This document shows positions 52,599 to 55,742 of a stretch of 55,742 bases of DNA, one piece after another. A program made the translations under genes and the position numbers. A model generated the notes under the pieces. The model was not told the DNA's origin and searched no databases. It worked only from the letters and a program-made list of their open reading frames with translations. Numbering within the stretch: position 1 is the stretch's first letter; each line of letters begins with the position of its first letter. This DNA is from UBA6772 sp965183875 (lineage in GTDB: Bacteria > Bacteroidota > Bacteroidia > Flavobacteriales > UBA7430), in the NCBI GenBank assembly GCA_965183875.1, contig CBCYMK010000029.1, positions 1 to 55,742 of the forward strand, written 5' to 3'.

Positions 52599-52628
52599 AA
52601 AGCTTGTAACCTCTAGGTTACAAGCTTT
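52599..52628 (+). terminator. Terminator-like hairpin after higA
   Basis: Perfect arms AAAGCTTGTAACC and GGTTACAAGCTTT around a short loop; the T tail is weak (TTTCTACATTTT). Confidence 0.65.
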
Positions 52629-52682
52629 CTACATTTTAACACAATCCAACAGGCAAGTACAAGTAGCAATCAACTAAATAAG

Positions 52683-52690
52683 TATCTTTG
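52683..52690 (+). promoter_or_regulatory. -7 element of dxr
   Basis: TATCTTTG, exact TAnnTTTG, ending 5 bases before the ATG. Transcription would begin at or next to the start codon, giving a leaderless mRNA. Confidence 0.5.
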
Positions 52691-52695
52691 CGCTT

Positions 52696-53847
52696 ATGAC
52701 AAAAAAACGCCTAGCCATATTAGGCTCTACAGGTTCTATAGGAACGCAAGCTTTAGAAGTTGTCTTAGAGCAAAAAGACCGCTTCGAAATAGAGGTTTTA
52801 ACCGCTCATCGCAATGCAGATTTATTAATTGAGCAAGCGATAGCACACCAACCAAACGTAGTAGTTATAGGCGAGGAAAGTTTGTACGATAAAGTCTATA
52901 CTGCGCTCGATGCACATCATATAAAAGTATATGCTGGTGCAGAAGCACTGAGTCAGGTTGTGCAAATGGATACCGTAGATTTAGTACTTACCGCTTTGGT
53001 AGGCTATGCTGGATTAATCCCTACATTAGCTGCAATTGATGCAGGTAAAAATATAGCTTTAGCAAATAAAGAAACCCTTGTTGTTGCTGGAGAACTAGTT
53101 ACCCAAAGAGCGAAAGCCAAAGGAGTTAGCATATACCCTGTAGACTCTGAACATTCGGCAATTTTCCAATGCTTAACAGGAGAATTCCACAATCCTATAG
53201 AGAAGATTGTCTTAACCGCTTCTGGAGGTCCTTTTAGAGGGATGAGTCGTGAAGACTTACTGAAGGTAACCAAGGCACAAGCACTAAAACACCCCAACTG
53301 GGAAATGGGTGCTAAAATCACCATCGACTCAGCGAGTATGATGAATAAGGGATTGGAAGTTATAGAGGCAAAATGGTTGTTTGGTTTAAAGCCCGATCAA
53401 ATAGAAGTAATCGTTCACCCACAATCTATCGTACATTCTTTAGTGCAGTTTCAAGATGGATCGATGAAAGCACAATTAGGATTGCCAGATATGAAGCTTC
53501 CTATACAATACGCCATGACTTATCCAGATCGCTTGCCAAATAAATTTGAGCGATTTAACTTTATGGATTACACAAATTTGACTTTCGAACAAGCCGATTT
53601 AAAAACCTTTAGAAACCTACAACTCGCTTACGATGCGATGCACAGAGGTGGAAATGCAGCTTGTATTTTAAATGCAGCCAATGAGGTAGTAGTAGAAGCA
53701 TTCTTACAAGAAAAAATTGGCTTTTTACAAATGTCGGATCTTATTGAAGATACAATGCAAAAATGTACATTTGTTGCCCAACCTACATTAGAAGATTATA
53801 TAGCTACAGATGCAGAAGCACGTAGAATAACAACGAACAATATTTAA
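52696..53847 (+). CDS. dxr: 1-deoxy-D-xylulose-5-phosphate reductoisomerase
   Basis: Second step of the MEP isoprenoid pathway. 383 residues: NADPH motif 'LAILGSTGSIGTQALEVV' at the N-terminus, metal-site 'VDSEHSAIFQ' and 'NKGLEVIEA', and flexible-loop/substrate segments 'TASGGPFRGM' and 'HPNWEMGAKITIDSASMMNK'. It precedes rseP by 4 bases; the dxr-rseP pairing is frequent in bacteria. Confidence 0.97.
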   Translation: MTKKRLAILGSTGSIGTQALEVVLEQKDRFEIEVLTAHRNADLLIEQAIAHQPNVVVIGEESLYDKVYTALDAHHIKVYAGAEALSQVVQMDTVDLVLTALVGYAGLIPTLAAIDAGKNIALANKETLVVAGELVTQRAKAKGVSIYPVDSEHSAIFQCLTGEFHNPIEKIVLTASGGPFRGMSREDLLKVTKAQALKHPNWEMGAKITIDSASMMNKGLEVIEAKWLFGLKPDQIEVIVHPQSIVHSLVQFQDGSMKAQLGLPDMKLPIQYAMTYPDRLPNKFERFNFMDYTNLTFEQADLKTFRNLQLAYDAMHRGGNAACILNAANEVVVEAFLQEKIGFLQMSDLIEDTMQKCTFVAQPTLEDYIATDAEARRITTNNI

Positions 53848-53851
53848 TAGC

Positions 53852-55180
53852 ATGACTGAAACATTAATTAAAGCTGCTCAATTTTTCTTGAGCCTTTCCT
53901 TCCTCATTGTATTACACGAATTAGGGCATTTTATACCCGCTAAATTATTCAAAACACGTGTAGAGAAATTCTACCTCTTCTTCGATCCTTACTTTTCAAT
54001 ATTCAAGAAAAAAATTGGAGATACAGAGTACGGTATTGGGTGGTTGCCTCTTGGAGGATATGTGAAAATTTCGGGTATGATAGACGAGTCTATGGATACC
54101 AACCAATTGAGTGCAGAACCTCAACCATGGGAATTTAGATCGAAACCGGCATGGCAACGCTTAATCATTATGATGGGTGGGGTTACCGTAAACCTTGTTT
54201 TAGCAATGGGGATTTACGCCATGATACTTTTTACATGGGGTGGTGATTACCTAAAAACTGAAAATGCAAAATTCGGGATCGAATGTTCGGAATTTGCCAA
54301 AGAAATAGGATTCCAAAACGGAGATAAAATTTTAAGTGTAGACGGCGTTTACTACGAGAATTTCTCAGAATTACCAGAAGCAATATTAATCTCTGGCGCT
54401 CAAAATGTAAAAGTTGAACGTAGAGGTGTTGAAACCAACATCGCTATTCCTACAGATATAGTAGCTCAGTTTATAGAACAGAAAAACAAAGCTGGATTTA
54501 TTGGAATTGCCTGGCCTTATATAGCACAGCAATTCGAAAAAGGCTCTGTTGCAGAAGCTGCTGGTGTACAAGTAGGTGATCAATTAATTGGTATTAACGG
54601 AGAAGAAATGCTATACTTCTCAGAGTATATTAATAAACTGCCTACACTCGCAGGACAAGAAATTAATCTTTCTGTATTGAGAGGAATGGATACCCTAAAT
54701 TATGCGATCGCTCTTAGCGAACCAGCTAGATTAGGAGTGTACTACGTACCGCCAACAGAATTAATTACCTACGACCATAAAGAATACGGATTCTTTGAGT
54801 CTTTCCCTGCAGGAACTGCTTTAGCATTAAACAAATTAGACTCTTATGTACAGCAGTTTAAGTTGATTTTAAATCCTGAAACTGGAGCTTGGAAAGGATT
54901 AGGTGGTTTTATTACCATGGGAAAACAATTTAAATCGGAATGGGACTGGAAGCATTTCTGGAACTTTACCGCTTTTCTTTCTATCATCTTAGCCTTTATG
55001 AATATTCTTCCTATACCTGCCTTAGACGGTGGACATGTAATGTTCTTACTATGGGAAATAATCACAGGAAAATCGCCTTCAGACAAGTTTTTAGAGTACG
55101 CACAAATGTTCGGATTCTTCATTCTTATGGGCTTATTATTATTAGCGAACGGAAACGATATTATAAACCTTTTCAATTAA
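53852..55180 (+). CDS. rseP: Site-2 intramembrane metalloprotease RseP
   Basis: 442 residues. Zinc site HELGH (H22, E23, H26) in the first transmembrane helix, two PDZ domains (about 135-200 and 215-290), and the C-terminal motif 'NILPIPALDGGHVMF' supplying the Asp ligand, with two more hydrophobic segments. It cleaves single-span membrane substrates; in Proteobacteria this is the anti-sigma factor RseA. Substrates in Bacteroidota are not known from this sequence. Operon with dxr. Confidence 0.95.
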   Translation: MTETLIKAAQFFLSLSFLIVLHELGHFIPAKLFKTRVEKFYLFFDPYFSIFKKKIGDTEYGIGWLPLGGYVKISGMIDESMDTNQLSAEPQPWEFRSKPAWQRLIIMMGGVTVNLVLAMGIYAMILFTWGGDYLKTENAKFGIECSEFAKEIGFQNGDKILSVDGVYYENFSELPEAILISGAQNVKVERRGVETNIAIPTDIVAQFIEQKNKAGFIGIAWPYIAQQFEKGSVAEAAGVQVGDQLIGINGEEMLYFSEYINKLPTLAGQEINLSVLRGMDTLNYAIALSEPARLGVYYVPPTELITYDHKEYGFFESFPAGTALALNKLDSYVQQFKLILNPETGAWKGLGGFITMGKQFKSEWDWKHFWNFTAFLSIILAFMNILPIPALDGGHVMFLLWEIITGKSPSDKFLEYAQMFGFFILMGLLLLANGNDIINLFN

Positions 55181-55191
55181 AAGGGTTTTTG

Positions 55192-55199
55192 TAATTTTG
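55192..55199 (+). promoter_or_regulatory. -7 element of the aldehyde dehydrogenase gene
   Basis: TAATTTTG, exact TAnnTTTG, 23 bases before the ATG. Confidence 0.5.
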
Positions 55200-55222
55200 C
55201 AGCACAATTCAAGACAATAACT

Positions 55223-55742
55223 ATGGATCAATTTGGAATACAAGAAGCCCTAAAGTCTTTAGGCCTTGCAGAAATAAATAAAGGAAGCTCAACAGGAAAA
55301 GACTGGTTGGGTAGTACTACAGATTTAATCGAATCGTACTCTCCAGTAGATGGGAAGTTAATCGGTAAAGTTGCTGTAACTACAAAAGAAGACTACGAAG
55401 CGATTGTTGCTGCGGGTCAAGATGCTTATAAAGACTGGAGAGTGATGCCAGCACCTTTGCGTGGTGAAATCGTTCGTCAGTTTGGAAACAAATTACGCGA
55501 TCATAAAGAGGCTTTAGGTAAACTGGTTTCTTACGAAATGGGTAAATCTTACCAAGAAGGTTTAGGTGAAGTTCAAGAGATGATTGACATCTGTGATTTC
55601 GCTGTAGGTCTTTCTCGCCAGTTAAACGGTATGACCATGCACTCTGAGCGTCCTGGTCACCGTATGTACGACCAATACCACCCATTAGGGATTGTAGGAA
55701 TTATTTCTGCATTCAACTTCCCTGTAGCGGTTTGGGCTTGGA
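55223..55742 (+). CDS. ALDH7-type aldehyde dehydrogenase, 5' part only
   Basis: The first 173 residues of an NAD-dependent aldehyde dehydrogenase, cut by the window end. 'SERPGHRMYDQYHPLGIVGI' followed by 'ISAFNFPVAVWAW' is characteristic of ALDH7 (alpha-aminoadipic semialdehyde / piperideine-6-carboxylate dehydrogenase) in lysine degradation. The catalytic Cys lies beyond the window. A role in the aminomuconate branch of tryptophan breakdown is possible but less likely. Confidence 0.88.
   Translation, partial: MDQFGIQEALKSLGLAEINKGSSTGKDWLGSTTDLIESYSPVDGKLIGKVAVTTKEDYEAIVAAGQDAYKDWRVMPAPLRGEIVRQFGNKLRDHKEALGKLVSYEMGKSYQEGLGEVQEMIDICDFAVGLSRQLNGMTMHSERPGHRMYDQYHPLGIVGIISAFNFPVAVWAW

Noticed and set aside
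55380..55685. Minus-strand open frame of 101 residues at the window end
   Set aside because: Opposite the well-supported ALDH7 reading frame.
1..55742. tRNA, rRNA, insertion sequence, integrase or prophage genes
   Set aside because: Gaps between genes were read for tRNA-like arms and transposase fragments; none was convincing.

Overview
The window looks like an ordinary chromosomal stretch of a marine-type member of the Bacteroidota (class Flavobacteriia, order Flavobacteriales). The evidence is low GC, type IX secretion (T9SS) C-terminal tails on large secreted proteins, promoters of the Bacteroidota form TTG-N17-23-TAnnTTTG, few Shine-Dalgarno sites, a plant/chlamydia-like long IspG, a type-B (five-helix) succinate dehydrogenase and a CarboxypepD-like TonB receptor. 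The family cannot be fixed from this sequence. The Cys-rich 'GCTD...DDGSC' repeats and 'YLPEW.FNGIGD' modules suggest a relative of Cryomorphaceae or Crocinitomicaceae.

Layout. 0-3.5 kb: sdhCAB, with a good promoter. 3.8-8.5 kb: ispG, a possible 57-residue gene tail-to-tail with it, DNA-3-methyladenine glycosylase tag, and a lipoprotein M1 aminopeptidase. 8.6-13 kb: yicC-gmk-nadD, a GT4 glycosyltransferase, an EamA exporter and an ArsC/Spx-like protein. 13.2-16 kb: a KtrA-like RCK protein, a short-chain dehydrogenase and a LysM/M23 lipoprotein. 16-20.5 kb: a 1472-residue T9SS-secreted trypsin with many Cys-rich repeats. 20.7-26.8 kb: a LuxE-like acyl-adenylating protein, tyrS, an NAD-dependent epimerase, and the run polyprenol-phosphate mannose synthase - dihydroorotase - DUF4296 lipoprotein. 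26.9-32.9 kb: a secreted lamin-tail protein, a TonB receptor and a secreted endonuclease I. This is a plausible extracellular nucleic-acid scavenging locus and is the best candidate for a functional system here. 33-38 kb: metG-marR, an LD-carboxypeptidase, and two kynurenine-pathway genes (3-hydroxyanthranilate dioxygenase and ACMSD). 38.5-44.8 kb: aspS and a very large Asp-box/PKD T9SS protein, both broken by frameshifts. 45-51 kb: a beta-barrel protein and the heme run hemA-C-D-E, then hemF. 51.2-52.6 kb: a small AT-rich accessory islet with a HigB/HigA-type toxin-antitoxin pair. 52.7 kb to the end: dxr, rseP and the start of an ALDH7-type aldehyde dehydrogenase.

Two points matter to a user. 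First, eleven single-base indels, mostly extra bases in short homopolymers, fall between 39.29 and 43.79 kb. I see none elsewhere. They break the essential aspS, so consensus error is the likeliest cause and the broken genes should not be taken as true pseudogenes. Second, two giant secreted proteins about 24 kb apart (the trypsin and the Asp-box protein) carry the same unnamed C-terminal module set. I found no CRISPR array, tRNA, rRNA, insertion sequence or prophage.
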